From Neobacillus pocheonensis (GTDB taxonomy: Bacteria; Bacillota; Bacilli; Bacillales; Cytobacillaceae), in the NCBI GenBank assembly GCA_023702235.1, contig JAMQCR010000002.1, positions 930,001 to 994,000 on the forward strand: a stretch of 64,000 bases of DNA, written 5' to 3'. The position numbers and the translations under genes are program-made. This document shows positions 54,450 through 63,499 of the stretch, piece by piece. The first letter of the stretch is position 1. Each line of letters starts with the position of its first letter. The notes beneath the pieces were generated by a model. The model made no database searches. It saw only the letters and a list, made by a program, of their open reading frames with translations, and was not told the origin of the DNA.

Positions 54450-54915
54450 TTTATTAGGAATACATTGATGTTTTTGAATTTTAAATAGAATATTTAAAGA
54501 GTTGTCCCAATTAATGAACGGCTTCTTTTTTCATGTTGTTAAAGAAAAGAGTGTATTTATCCATTATAAAATATATTTCAATATATATGTCATATTATCT
54601 TATATCTTATCATATAAGTTATCTTTAATTTTGTTGACCATAGCATCATTATTATTGAATTATACATTTAAATATTGTACCTATTGGGAAAAGTAAACGT
54701 TACTAGTTTTTAAACAAATTTATTTTTGATTTCTTCACCTTTTTTTTAACAGGCTATCCCGATTTATTTCAATCTTTTTATGATCATTGTTCAATCCATT
54801 GTAAAATGGCAATAACTTGATTTGGAGTTAGGTATACCATGTTTTCTTCTATCACCTGTCTGCAAGCCCTTTGAATGCATTATGATGTTCCTTTATCACA
54901 TGATTTAAAATATCC
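54450..54915. other. AT-rich gene-poor stretch
   Basis: A 64-codon plus-strand open frame from 54502 is hydrophobic (IYFNIYVILSYILSYKLSLI) but has a poor start and AT-driven composition, so I do not call it. Nothing else supported. Confidence 0.4.
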
Positions 54916-54917
54916 AT

Positions 54918-55075
54918 AAACCCAGCATCAACCCCATCTGGGAGCTGTGTACTTTAAGGTGATTATAAAAGGACATGATCCTGGATACCCGTATAACGTT
55001 AGTCAGACAAGAGTAACAGCTTTAGGTGTTGACTTCATATGTAAGCTTTTAAAACGTCACGGATGGGTAGACTAA
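54918..55075 (+). pseudogene. C-terminal gene fragment, element-related
   Basis: After a TAA, an open frame reads TQHQPHLGAVYFKVIIKGHD then SQTRVTALGVDFICKLLKRHGWVD and a stop at 55073-55075. It looks like the conserved end of a phage or plasmid protein, but I cannot name it. Confidence 0.4.
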
Positions 55076-55175
55076 TGATAAAGAGATGAAAAGATTTAGA
55101 GCCAAAGGGATTGTCAATATGACAGTCTCTTTTTATATGTCAATTAATCTATTAAAAACCTGGAGGAAGTAATAA

Positions 55176-56492
55176 ATGAGCGAAATGGTAAAAATAATCG
55201 ATAGCATGATGGGAACAGGTAAAACCAGTTACGCAATCCAATTAATGAGGGAAGCAGAAATTGATCAAAAGTTCATCTTTGTAACACCGTTCCTTGACGA
55301 AGTCCAACGTAGTTAAACAAGAAGTAACCAATAGGGATTTTAAAGAACCTGACGTTAAGCACGGATCAGGAACTAAACTAGAATCGTTAAAAAGACTAAT
55401 AGCGAATGGTGAGGATATTGCAACAACGCACTCCTTGTTTTCCAAGGCTGATGACGAATTTATAGATTTATTGCGATGGGAGAATTATACACTGATAGTG
55501 GACGAAGTAATGGAGGTGATTTCTCAGCTACAGGTTCGGAAAGGTGATATCCAAATGATGCTGAACGGTGGAGCGATTGAGGTAGATGAAGGCGGTAGAG
55601 TTACTTGAAAAGAACATCCTAAATTTGACACCACGTTTAGCACCGTTCGGGATTTTGCTCTAGCTGGGAATTTATATCTCGTAACAACGTAGCATTCGTC
55701 TGGAACTTTCCGGCAAAGATATTTGATCTGTTTGACCAAGTCTATATATTAACCTATATGTTTGATGGACAATTACAAAAGTAGTACTATGACCTGTACA
55801 ACATTCAGTATGATTATTTTTCGGTGGTAAAAGAAGGAGACAGGTACGAGCTGCAGCCTAAGTCAGACGTAATTGAGGATCGTTCAAGCCTAAAGGAGTT
55901 AATTCATATCTTTGACGGCGATTTAAACGAAATTGGCAATGCCAAAACAGCTTTGTCAAAAAGTTGGTTCGATAATTCACGTACCAGTATTAAGGTGAAG
56001 CAATTAAAGGATAATCTGTACAATTACCTTAGAAACCGCCAAAAGGCAAACGCCGAGAGGATACAGTGGACAACATTCAAAGACGCAAAGAACAAAATCA
56101 AAGGAGAAGGCTTCATTAAAGAAGAGCCGGAAAATAACACTAACAGGGATGTCGGGCAAGCCTGTTTTACCTCGTTCAATTTACGGGCTACAAAAAAATA
56201 TAAACATAAGGACGTATTAGCATTTTGTTTGTACCGCTTTATGAATCCGATTGAGAAACATTTTTTCGACCAGCAGAATGTTAAGGTCGATGAAGACTTA
56301 CTAGCGTTATCTGATCTATTACAGTGGATATTCCGTTCTGCCGTTCGTGACGGTAAGCCCATCAATATCTATATACCTAGCCGTAGAATGCGAGATTTAC
56401 TAAAGAAATGGTTGAATAACGAACTACCGTGCAGTAACGTCAGTAACGCTAGTGACGTTTTTCCTCGTAAACTAGCAAGTAGACCGTGCTAA
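55176..56492 (+). pseudogene. Phage/plasmid superfamily 2-type helicase, multiply frameshifted
   Basis: ATG 55176 after TGGAGGAAG opens MSEMVKIIDSMMGTGKTSYA (Walker A), FIFVTPFLDEVQRS, then a stop at 55315. The next frame (from about 55294) has NGEDIATTHSLFSKADDEF and YTLIVDEVMEVISQL (Walker B-like DE). Frame changes near 55610 and 55790 lead into VKEGDRYELQPKSDVIEDRS and the long C-terminal part to 56492. It resembles replication-associated helicases of Bacillus plasmids and prophages, and is clearly inactive as sequenced. Confidence 0.7.
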
Positions 56493-56494
56493 AA

Positions 56495-57060
56495 TCGCCT
56501 GAAAACCCAGTCGTATCAAGGGTTAAAGACGTGCAGGTCTTAAGAGAAAGTATATGTAAATTAGAACGTAATAAACCTCCGCCTGACGGCTCGGTGATGT
56601 AACTAAAGCTTATCAGCTTCAGTAACATCTAATAAACATAAACGTTATGTTTTAATAGAAGACTGCCTAAGCTGGATTCAACTGAGCGTAAGCGAGGTTT
56701 ATAACGTTATACGATTTAACGACTGAACGTTAACACAATTCTTTATACGATACCATTGCTTTTTTAGCTTTCTGAGCCTTCTTAGATATCGCCAATATGG
56801 ATGAATGCCTATTTTAATCTTTAGCAGAACCAATTCCCATTTTGAAAGTAGAATAGAGACGATTAAAGCAAATAGTAAGCTTACCATCATCTTCAAGCAA
56901 TCGGAATCCCTGCAAAGGAAAGGGCAAAACCGCCAAACATACTGAATAAAATAAAAGCGGCATTTTGCAGTAGGCATTAATATTATTCCTCAAAGGCTTT
57001 CTATTTCCTTTTTTTAAATAATCATCAATTGGTTATTGTACCAAAATGGATGGTTTATTA
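56495..57060. other. Non-coding or decayed region
   Basis: It contains short repeats of AACGT (CAGTAACGTCAGTAACGCTA at 56431-56450 just before, and AAACGTTATGTTT near 56640) that could be replication- or regulation-related. No gene is supported; a minus-strand open frame at 56699-56977 has no credible start or family. Confidence 0.35.
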
Positions 57061-57065
57061 ATCCA

Positions 57066-57096
57066 TAAAAAAGCTGGTCCCTTGCTAGGAGCCAGC
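57066..57096 (-). terminator. Terminator of the HipA-like gene
   Basis: GCTGG and CCAGC pair, with an AAAAAA run that becomes the U-tract on the minus strand, just past the stop at 57100. Confidence 0.75.
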
Positions 57097-57099
57097 AGT

Positions 57100-57873
57100 T
57101 CAATCCTTATGGAAATATTTTTTGATAAACTTCAGCATAAGAATTGGAAGTACTTCTCTTCTGGTAATGAGATATTGGTAAACCGCTTCTTTCTCAGATG
57201 ATGCCACATTCCAATCTTCAGGTATGGAGTTTATTACCTTATAAATTTGTTCTGATGGAAGGGAAAGGACTTTCTCTGTGAATTTCAGGAGATCCTTTGG
57301 ATTCTCTATTCTAGTAACCGCCCATGTATGAACATCCTGATCTAGTATGTTTACGTAAACCTTCTGTGAATTTTTTTTTGTCCATGAACCGATAGGAAAA
57401 CATAAACCATGATCGATTAAATGAAGGTAACATGTATTTTTAGAAACCTTTTCCAGCAGGGCATTTCCTGTATCCCGATCATAGTTGTTTACCCAATAGT
57501 CGAACACAATGACTCCCGGTAATACATTCAAATTGGCGATCTCACCGCTGTTTCGGGGTTCCCATAGTCCTGTGCAATTTTTAAGTAAATAACTTGCAAA
57601 TTGATGTCCTGGTTTAAACCCGTATTTGTAAAGCTCGGGAAACTGATTAAAATGGGATTTGGAAAAATAAACAAGTGCAAAAGGTGCGACGGGCAGCCCT
57701 AATAACAGTGCAAGTTTCCCGGCAACCCAGTCATTTACGAGTACTCTAGTTCCTTGAGGGTTATTCTTGAATTTTACTAGATATTTATTGCCGTCACTTA
57801 ATTCAAAAAGTTGAGGTCTAGTATTTCCTTCGCTGTGACTGCCTAGGTAATGAACCGGATATAAAGTATTCAA
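57100..57873 (-). CDS. HipA-family kinase (HipA_2 type)
   Basis: 257 residues. The Lys of the ATP site is in NKYLVKFKNNPQGTRVLVND. The catalytic loop is VFDYWVNNYDRDTGNALLEK and the metal-binding loop is LHLIDHGLCFPIGSW. This is the short HipA-like kinase found alone in Bacilli, without a HipB antitoxin gene beside it. Its substrate is unknown; classic HipA phosphorylates glutamyl-tRNA synthetase. It has its own terminator. Confidence 0.85.
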   Translation of the reverse strand: MNTLYPVHYLGSHSEGNTRPQLFELSDGNKYLVKFKNNPQGTRVLVNDWVAGKLALLLGLPVAPFALVYFSKSHFNQFPELYKYGFKPGHQFASYLLKNCTGLWEPRNSGEIANLNVLPGVIVFDYWVNNYDRDTGNALLEKVSKNTCYLHLIDHGLCFPIGSWTKKNSQKVYVNILDQDVHTWAVTRIENPKDLLKFTEKVLSLPSEQIYKVINSIPEDWNVASSEKEAVYQYLITRREVLPILMLKFIKKYFHKD

Positions 57874-57998
57874 AATAAATTTCCTTCCTTTTTTAATATG
57901 AATAATATATGTACAAAATATTAAGCTGGAAGAGTTTTTCGGATATCAATAAAAAAAGACTATATTTTGTTAGCCTTCCTCCAATGATATTGAAGTTT

Positions 57999-58200
57999 TC
58001 AAAGGAATTGTTTTCTTTTCATCCCGCCAAACGACATGACCCAAATCGAACCTTCAACCGTCACAACGGCAATAAACGCTCCCTATAATACGTTAATCGT
58101 TTGGGCTTTAACTGTCTTCACCGTCTTTTAAGTGCATGAACATGAAGAGCTGCAGGCCTGCCTGAACGATGGCAAAGATTCCGATAATCCACATAATTTT
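57999..58200 (-). pseudogene. qoxD: Cytochrome aa3 quinol oxidase subunit IV remnant
   Basis: The minus strand reads WIIGIFAIVQAGLQLFMFMH then LKDGEDS, a stop, and in the shifted frame KAQTINVL, stop, GAFIAVVTVEGSIWVMSFGG and MKRKQFL to a stop. This is the C-terminal half of QoxD, frameshifted and with one more stop. The N-terminal helix and the other qox genes are absent. Confidence 0.8.
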
Positions 58201-58299
58201 ATAGGTTGTATAGCTTACCATATTAAGAATGTAAAGTTGAACTAGTTTATATTTTAATAAAAGTTTTAAAACATATTGCATCATATATGTCATTTATAT

Positions 58300-58720
58300 A
58301 TTATTTGATATCATATGTGTTATATTTAAATTTATTATCTATATTAACATTGTAATTATATTAAAAAAATAACCTTTATTTTCCTTAATCAGATGCTGAT
58401 AATACAATTATCATCTACTGATTGTATGTCCACAGCGTCCTGCTATGAAGATTAATATAACCAGCTATAATGTATCCCAACAGCGACTTATTGAATCATT
58501 CTTTTCCTGAAATACTACAATTTTATAGAAAGATAAAAATAAATTTTACAAAAAAAATAATTTTCTAAAATTTATTTAATATATAATAGAATTAGGTGAA
58601 TAATTGTATAAAAATGGCATGTCAAGGGATAGGATAATGACAATTTTGATTTAAATTTAAGCTATTGAAATTAAATACCATTGCTAGAGAGGAAAAAGCT
58701 TTTGACAATTTATTAGAAAA
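58300..58720. other. AT-rich intergenic region
   Basis: There is no supported gene. The promoter of the deacetylase gene is likely in 58560-58700 (TATATAATAGAATT at about 58580-58593 is a candidate -10 region). Confidence 0.4.
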
Positions 58721-58737
58721 ACAAAAGGTGGATGAAC

Positions 58738-59562
58738 ATGGCAAAAACAATATGGTTTGTATTGTTAGGCATTGTATCACTAATTTTCAGTTCTTCTTTT
58801 GACGTTCAAAAAACGAATCCTCATCATTATAATCATTCAATGATAAGTCATCCCATACAAGAGATAGTTCAACAAAAACAGGCTTTTATTCCGCAGAAGT
58901 TACAAGAGCTAGATACAAAGAAAAAGATAATAGAACAAGAAAAGGCTCAATGGGCTCAACAAAAAATTGTGTATTTAACTTTTGATGATGGACCAACGAA
59001 ATATACCCCTCAAATCTTGGATATTTTAAAACAGAATGACATTAAGGCAACATTCTTTTTAGTAGGAAACTATATAAAAGGGAAAGAATCGACAGTTAAA
59101 AGATTAAAGGATGACGGGGATGAAATTGGGCTTCACTCCATGACACATAATGAAAAACTTTTATTTCTTAGTCCGGAGAGTTATATAAATGAGTATAAAC
59201 AAGAACAAAGTTTGCTTCAGTCGTTAGGTGTTCAAACAAATATAAGTCGAACTCCATACGGAAGTAAACCTCTATTGACTCAAGCTTATCGTGATCAAAT
59301 TTTTTTCGCGCATATGAAAGTTTGGGACTGGACTATTGACTCTAATGACTGGCGGTATAAGGATCAGACCAATCTCATTATTAATCAAGTAAGTAGCCAA
59401 ATCAAAAGACAGCATGAAGTAGTCCTTATGCACGACCATGGTTATACTGTAAAATCGTTACCTGGTATTATCAAATTGTTTAAAGATAGAGGGTATACTT
59501 TCCAAAAATATAATCCAGATTTGGATTTTATGGTTAATTTTTGGAAGGATCCTAGGTTATAA
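58738..59562 (+). CDS. Secreted polysaccharide deacetylase
   Basis: 274 residues. An N-terminal signal or membrane anchor (AKTIWFVLLGIVSLIFSSSF) and a Gln/Lys-rich linker lead to a NodB domain: VYLTFDDGPTKYTPQILDIL (motif 1, DD), LHSMTHNEKLL (HxxxH), ISRTPYGSKPL, WDWTIDSNDW and VVLMHDHGYTV. It removes N-acetyl groups from peptidoglycan or related polymers outside the cell. ATG 58738 has AAAGGTGG 8 bases upstream; ATG 58732 is too close to it. Confidence 0.88.
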   Translation: MAKTIWFVLLGIVSLIFSSSFDVQKTNPHHYNHSMISHPIQEIVQQKQAFIPQKLQELDTKKKIIEQEKAQWAQQKIVYLTFDDGPTKYTPQILDILKQNDIKATFFLVGNYIKGKESTVKRLKDDGDEIGLHSMTHNEKLLFLSPESYINEYKQEQSLLQSLGVQTNISRTPYGSKPLLTQAYRDQIFFAHMKVWDWTIDSNDWRYKDQTNLIINQVSSQIKRQHEVVLMHDHGYTVKSLPGIIKLFKDRGYTFQKYNPDLDFMVNFWKDPRL

Positions 59563-59767
59563 ATGATGGATAAAGTAGCCGTTTCTTACTGTTCTTTAAG
59601 GAGATAAACACCTTTATCAGGAGCAAGACAAATACCTTCCACTAGAGTGCTGATACAACTAGTGAAGACTAATCTATGGCATTAACGTGAGGAAATATGT
59701 GATGGAGATGCGGACAATCGAGAGACCAGTAGTCGGATAAGCAACCCCAATTGCATAATGTGAAGTA

Positions 59768-59865
59768 ATTAACCATACTTATCGGTGTTGTTTTTTGTTT
59801 TATTGTAAGGCTCACATCGATTGGATCAGGTTCTTTATTTGCTCTTGCTGTTATAGAATTAGCCC
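59768..59865 (+). pseudogene. TauE/SafE-type permease fragment
   Basis: The plus strand reads LIGVVFCFIVRLTSIGSGSL then FALAVIEL, recognisable as the glycine-rich TauE/SafE (DUF81) membrane motif. The IS200/IS605 element begins directly after it. No continuation of this gene is found beyond the element. Confidence 0.5.
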
Positions 59866-60002
59866 GTAAAACCACGTGGGCTTGCCCCGTGGATGTAAGG
59901 GCTTCGCTCAAGGGTATCCTTTAGGGTACCCTATTTGAGCGACTTTCTAATTCTCAATTTTATAACTTGAGAACATATATTCCTATATGTTAAAATATAC
60001 AC

Positions 60003-60430
60003 ATGAAAACAAATAGAATAAACTCCGAAAATTATAATACTTTAAACCATTGTAAATTTTTAATTCAATATCATATCATTTGGTGCCCTAAGTTTAGATT
60101 TAGTGTTTTAGGTGAAAATCTAGAATCGGTATTAAAAGAAGTATTATATACTATCGGAGAAAAATACGAATTTGAAATTAAAGAACTGGAAGTCATGCCA
60201 GATCATATCCATAGTTTGTTTCTACAAAACCGACGGTAGCACCTACAGATGTCATTCGGACATTTAAAAGTATTTCAGCGATTGAGGTATTTAAAAGGTT
60301 GCCAAGGTTAAAACGGTTCTATTCTCGTTGTGGTTCTTTATGGAGTAAAGGATATTTCGTAAGCAGCGTTGGAAAAGTTAGTGAAGAAACTGTCAAAAGA
60401 TACATACAAGAACAAAAGAGTAAAAGTTAA
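60003..60430 (+). pseudogene. tnpA: Y1 transposase TnpA, frameshifted
   Basis: The first part reads CKFLIQYHIIWCPKFRFSVL and KELEVMPDHIHSLF, with the HUH (HIH) metal motif. Then a frameshift near 60222 leads to TKPTVAPTDVIRTFKSISAI and a C-terminal SEETVKRYIQEQKSKS, in which the Tyr is the nucleophile. A small deletion in the TTTGTTTCT run explains it. Restored length is about 142 residues. Uncorrected, single-strand transposition is lost. Confidence 0.88.
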
Positions 60431-60442
60431 ACAGAGAGGAGT

Positions 60443-62164
60443 ATGATACGTGAGTGGTTTGAAGGAAAAAAACAAAAAAACACGAAAAAAAATGAACAAT
60501 CTAATTTCAAAAAAACATTAAACACCATTCGTAAATATCATACTCCTCTAAATGTCATAGAAATTGAAATAAAAATTCTCCCTTCACAACATTATAAAAT
60601 GATGCGAATTGGAGAACATTTACGGATTATCCGGAACACTGTAGTTGGTGTGCTCTTTAAAAACTATAAACAGATGGTTAGAACGAAAAAATATAGAGCC
60701 TTGATGAAACAATACCGTTTGGTAACTGAGAAGATGTCCAAACAAAATGCAGATATCAAATTATTAGATAATGAACTTGATAGTTTAAAAGAAAAGCTCG
60801 AAGAGCTTCGTGAAAAATATAATGTGACTTTTGATTTTGCCAGGAATTTTGGTGCAGAAATGCGAGAAAGAAAATTTAGCCTGCCGGATGCAGTAACAGT
60901 TTTATCCGTTTGTGAAATGGCTTGGAAATCTATCGAAAAGATTCTATTTTCTGATGGAGAAAACCCTTATTTTTATAAACGAAATGATTTTGTTACTTTT
61001 CAAGGTAAACAGGCTGAACGCTGTATTATTTTGAAAAAAAATAAAAAAAACAGTGAATTATTCGTTTCTCATAACGGTATGAATTTTTCCTTGATAATTA
61101 AGAAAACTGACCTTTTCATTCAAGAATCTTTATCCCGCTTTGTTCATTACATGGAAAACAGTGTTGAGATAGACAAAGAAAATGTGGAGAGACATTTGTC
61201 AGGAAAATCTATTCTACCTACTTATCGTATTCGTAACAACCGGATTGTACGAAAAGAAATCAGAGGAAAAATAAGATACTTTCTTCAGATTGTTTCCGAA
61301 GGAAACCCAGTTGTAAAACGAAAGAAAGATGGTTCTTTTCGCCATACCTTCGGTACAGGCAGAATTGGTGGGGACATCGGAACACAATCAATTGCCATTT
61401 TTTCAATAGGCAAAGTATTGCTTAAAAACCTAGCTGAACGTTCTAATTCAAGTTTTAAATTAGAACGGGAAATTACGAATATCCAAAGATATATAGACCG
61501 TTCTAGAAGAACAATGAACCCCAAAAATTACAATGCTGATGGAACGATTAAAAAAGGTAAAAAAACATGGGGTTTTTCGAATCGGTATTTAAACGCACAA
61601 AGAAAATTACGGAACTTACAAAGAAAAGCAGCTGAAAGTCGCAAATATGCCCATAATGAAGACATAAACTATTTTCGAACATTAGGTGACGAACTTATAA
61701 TTGAATCCATGAATATTAGAGCTTTGCAAAAGAAAGCAAAAGTAGCCACAAAAAGTGACAAAACAGGCAAATGGAACAAAAGAAAACGTTTTGGTAAAAG
61801 CATTTTAAACCGTAGTCCTGGATATTTTATCGAACAAGTAAAATATCGTTTTAGATTGACAGGTGGAACAGTAAAGGAAGTTAATACTTGGACATTTAAA
61901 GCCTCTCAATATGATCATGTTTTAGATACGGAAAATAAAAAGCAATTATCCAAACGATGGCATACTTTGCCTTGCGGAACGAAAATTCAACGTGATCTAT
62001 ACTCAGCATTTTTACTGTATTGTTCGGAAAAAGATTTGCAAAAACCAAATAATGAAATGTGTCATAATACATTTGAAAAATTTTATCAATTTCACGAATT
62101 ATGCATTAAAGAAATAAAAAACAACCGGATGGTTGTTCTAAATAGTGGGATTAAAATTTCTTAA
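60443..62164 (+). CDS. tnpB: Large TnpB-like nuclease without zinc finger
   Basis: 573 residues. Basic and coiled-coil-like N-terminal half (about 1-290), then RuvC-I Asp in GGDIGTQSIAIFSIG (about residue 312), RuvC-II Glu in DELIIESMNIRALQ (about 417), RuvC-III Asp in GTKIQRDLYSAFLLYC (about 515). The CxxC-CxxC zinc finger normally between the last two is absent; instead it has SQYDHVLDTENKKQLSKR. It starts 13 bases after tnpA. GAGAGGAG precedes the ATG. The 3' region to 62385 would hold the guide RNA scaffold. Confidence 0.85.
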   Translation: MIREWFEGKKQKNTKKNEQSNFKKTLNTIRKYHTPLNVIEIEIKILPSQHYKMMRIGEHLRIIRNTVVGVLFKNYKQMVRTKKYRALMKQYRLVTEKMSKQNADIKLLDNELDSLKEKLEELREKYNVTFDFARNFGAEMRERKFSLPDAVTVLSVCEMAWKSIEKILFSDGENPYFYKRNDFVTFQGKQAERCIILKKNKKNSELFVSHNGMNFSLIIKKTDLFIQESLSRFVHYMENSVEIDKENVERHLSGKSILPTYRIRNNRIVRKEIRGKIRYFLQIVSEGNPVVKRKKDGSFRHTFGTGRIGGDIGTQSIAIFSIGKVLLKNLAERSNSSFKLEREITNIQRYIDRSRRTMNPKNYNADGTIKKGKKTWGFSNRYLNAQRKLRNLQRKAAESRKYAHNEDINYFRTLGDELIIESMNIRALQKKAKVATKSDKTGKWNKRKRFGKSILNRSPGYFIEQVKYRFRLTGGTVKEVNTWTFKASQYDHVLDTENKKQLSKRWHTLPCGTKIQRDLYSAFLLYCSEKDLQKPNNEMCHNTFEKFYQFHELCIKEIKNNRMVVLNSGIKIS

Positions 62165-62385
62165 TCCATTACTTTCAAAATACATTTCAGGGGTTTGACT
62201 TAGCCTCCGTTTCCAACTGGAAAGAAAGCAAACGCTAATGTGGTCATCAGATTGCTTGTTTGTTGGTTTTCACCCCTATAGCTAGTGCGTAATGCCGATG
62301 GAAGGTTACCTTCATGTACGCTTACGAGAAACTATATGTGGAGACCCCACGCGGGCTTGCCCCGAGGAGTGAGTCAGACCTATAC
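62165..62385 (+). ncRNA. Candidate re/omegaRNA region of the element
   Basis: Non-coding sequence between tnpB and the right end, with a stem GGAAGGTTACCTTC (62310-62323) and the right-end hairpin 62347-62367. Its guide would lie in the flank past about 62385. Confidence 0.45.
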
Positions 62386-62693
62386 CGTTTGAGTGCATCC
62401 GGCCGAGGCGATTATTATTGACAACCAGACACTTTTTTGTGCTACAAGCCCGATTGGAATCACAATAGCAGTCCCCATTTCAAACAAAAAAATTAAAGAA
62501 AAAAATTGAATGGGGTTAATTTTTTCTTTAATCATGTTTATTAATCAATCCTTCTATTTGTGATTTCTAAAGGGCTTTACATCATTCCTTTAGGTTAGAA
62601 AACCTATATTTTAACTATAATTATGTATTCTTCACAAAAGGGAAGATATACAAATTTAAATTAATCAAAATAAGCCCTTCTCACTTAGAGAGC

Positions 62694-62811
62694 ACTGCAA
62701 AAGTCCAAAAACAAATGAAAAAAGGGGGAGCACCTACCACTGGTAGCGTTTCACCCTTTTATTTTTCCTCTACATTTTGTACTGCTGTAATTAATTCCTG
62801 TCTTTTGCAGT
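62694..62811. mobile_element. IS1182-type MITE
   Basis: ACTGCAAAAG (62694-62703) and CTTTTGCAGT (62802-62811) are terminal inverted repeats matching IS1182 ends. The inner 98 bases hold a stem (AAAAGGG / CCCTTTT with CTACC/GGTAG) and no gene. The flanks CTCACTTAGAG and CTCACTTAAGAG look like a duplicated palindromic target. Length is 118 bp. Confidence 0.6.
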
Positions 62812-62919
62812 AGCCTCACTTAAGAGGGGCTTTTTTCTAGTAAAATACTATTATTGTAAATTGAATCCATAGGAAAAATTGCATATAATGGAAATGATTT
62901 CAAATGAAGGGGAAGAAGA

Positions 62920-63162
62920 ATGAAAAAGAAATTATTAGTTTTATTTGTACTTGCTAGTTTGGTTTCAATGCAATGGCTACCTACTGGAACAGCCTTTGCA
63001 AGAAGTAATTCACATTCAACATATGTCCACGGTTATACTCGCTCTAATGGTACACATGTAAATGGTTATCATCGTACGGTTAGTAACCATACCAAACTTG
63101 ATAATTACAGTCATAAAAGAAATTATAATCCTTGGACACATAAGTATGGTACTAGAAGATAG
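62920..63162 (+). CDS. Small secreted His/Tyr-rich protein
   Basis: 80 residues. Signal peptide KKKLLVLFVLASLVSMQW then PTGTAFA|RSNSH. The mature part has two near repeats STYVHGYTRSNGTHV and VNGYHRTVSNHT, then NYSHKRNYNPWTHKYGTRR. Similar short exported proteins with HVxGYTRxNGT repeats are common in bacilli and their phages; role unknown. AGGGGAAG precedes the ATG. Confidence 0.75.
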   Translation: MKKKLLVLFVLASLVSMQWLPTGTAFARSNSHSTYVHGYTRSNGTHVNGYHRTVSNHTKLDNYSHKRNYNPWTHKYGTRR

Positions 63163-63319
63163 TAGATAAATGATAGTATAGGAGGCTCCTAGTTGAGAGG
63201 GGCTTTGTCTAATTCCTTCACCAACTGTGTCTCACCATCATAAATGACCTTTTCTAATTTTCTTACAACTACAAAAGCAATTTTTCTTGATCATCAAGGA
63301 CAAATTGGCCATATAAAGG

Positions 63320-63475
63320 GCGCTGGTTGTGAGGTGGTTTATTCTGAAAGGTTTACTTGAACACAAAGGCAGAAAGAAATGAGTTTCAAAAACTGCTAAA
63401 ATTACTAAAGCATGGCGACACATTGATTGATACAAAGTTGGACCGCTTTACACGATCTACTATTGACCGCCAAAA
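63320..63475 (+). pseudogene. Serine recombinase (resolvase) remnant
   Basis: Residues in two frames: GCEVVYSERFT, then EFQKLLKLLKHGDTLIDTKL and DRFTRSTIDRQKG. This is the catalytic-domain region of Hin/resolvase-type recombinases. The first Ser motif and the DNA-binding C-terminus are missing. Confidence 0.7.
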
Positions 63476-63499
63476 GGGTTGGTATATTTATTATTATAT

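Larger units (their letters stand above)
59865..62385 (+). mobile_element. IS200/IS605 element with tnpA and large tnpB
   Basis: The left end has the hairpin CCACGTGGGCTTGCCCCGTGG (59872-59892). The right end has CCACGCGGGCTTGCCCCGAGG (62347-62367). A second left-end stem GCTCAA..TTGAGC lies at 59907-59940. It contains a Y1 transposase (frameshifted) and a TnpB-like nuclease in tandem. Confidence 0.85.

Noticed and set aside
54502..54696. 64-codon hydrophobic open frame
   Set aside because: AT-driven composition, no good ribosome site, no family resemblance.
57999..58200. Functional QoxD
   Set aside because: Only the C-terminal half is present, in two frames, and no qoxA-C genes are adjacent.
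59669..59911. 80-codon minus-strand open frame
   Set aside because: It spans the IS left-end hairpin and the antisense of the TauE/SafE-like fragment.
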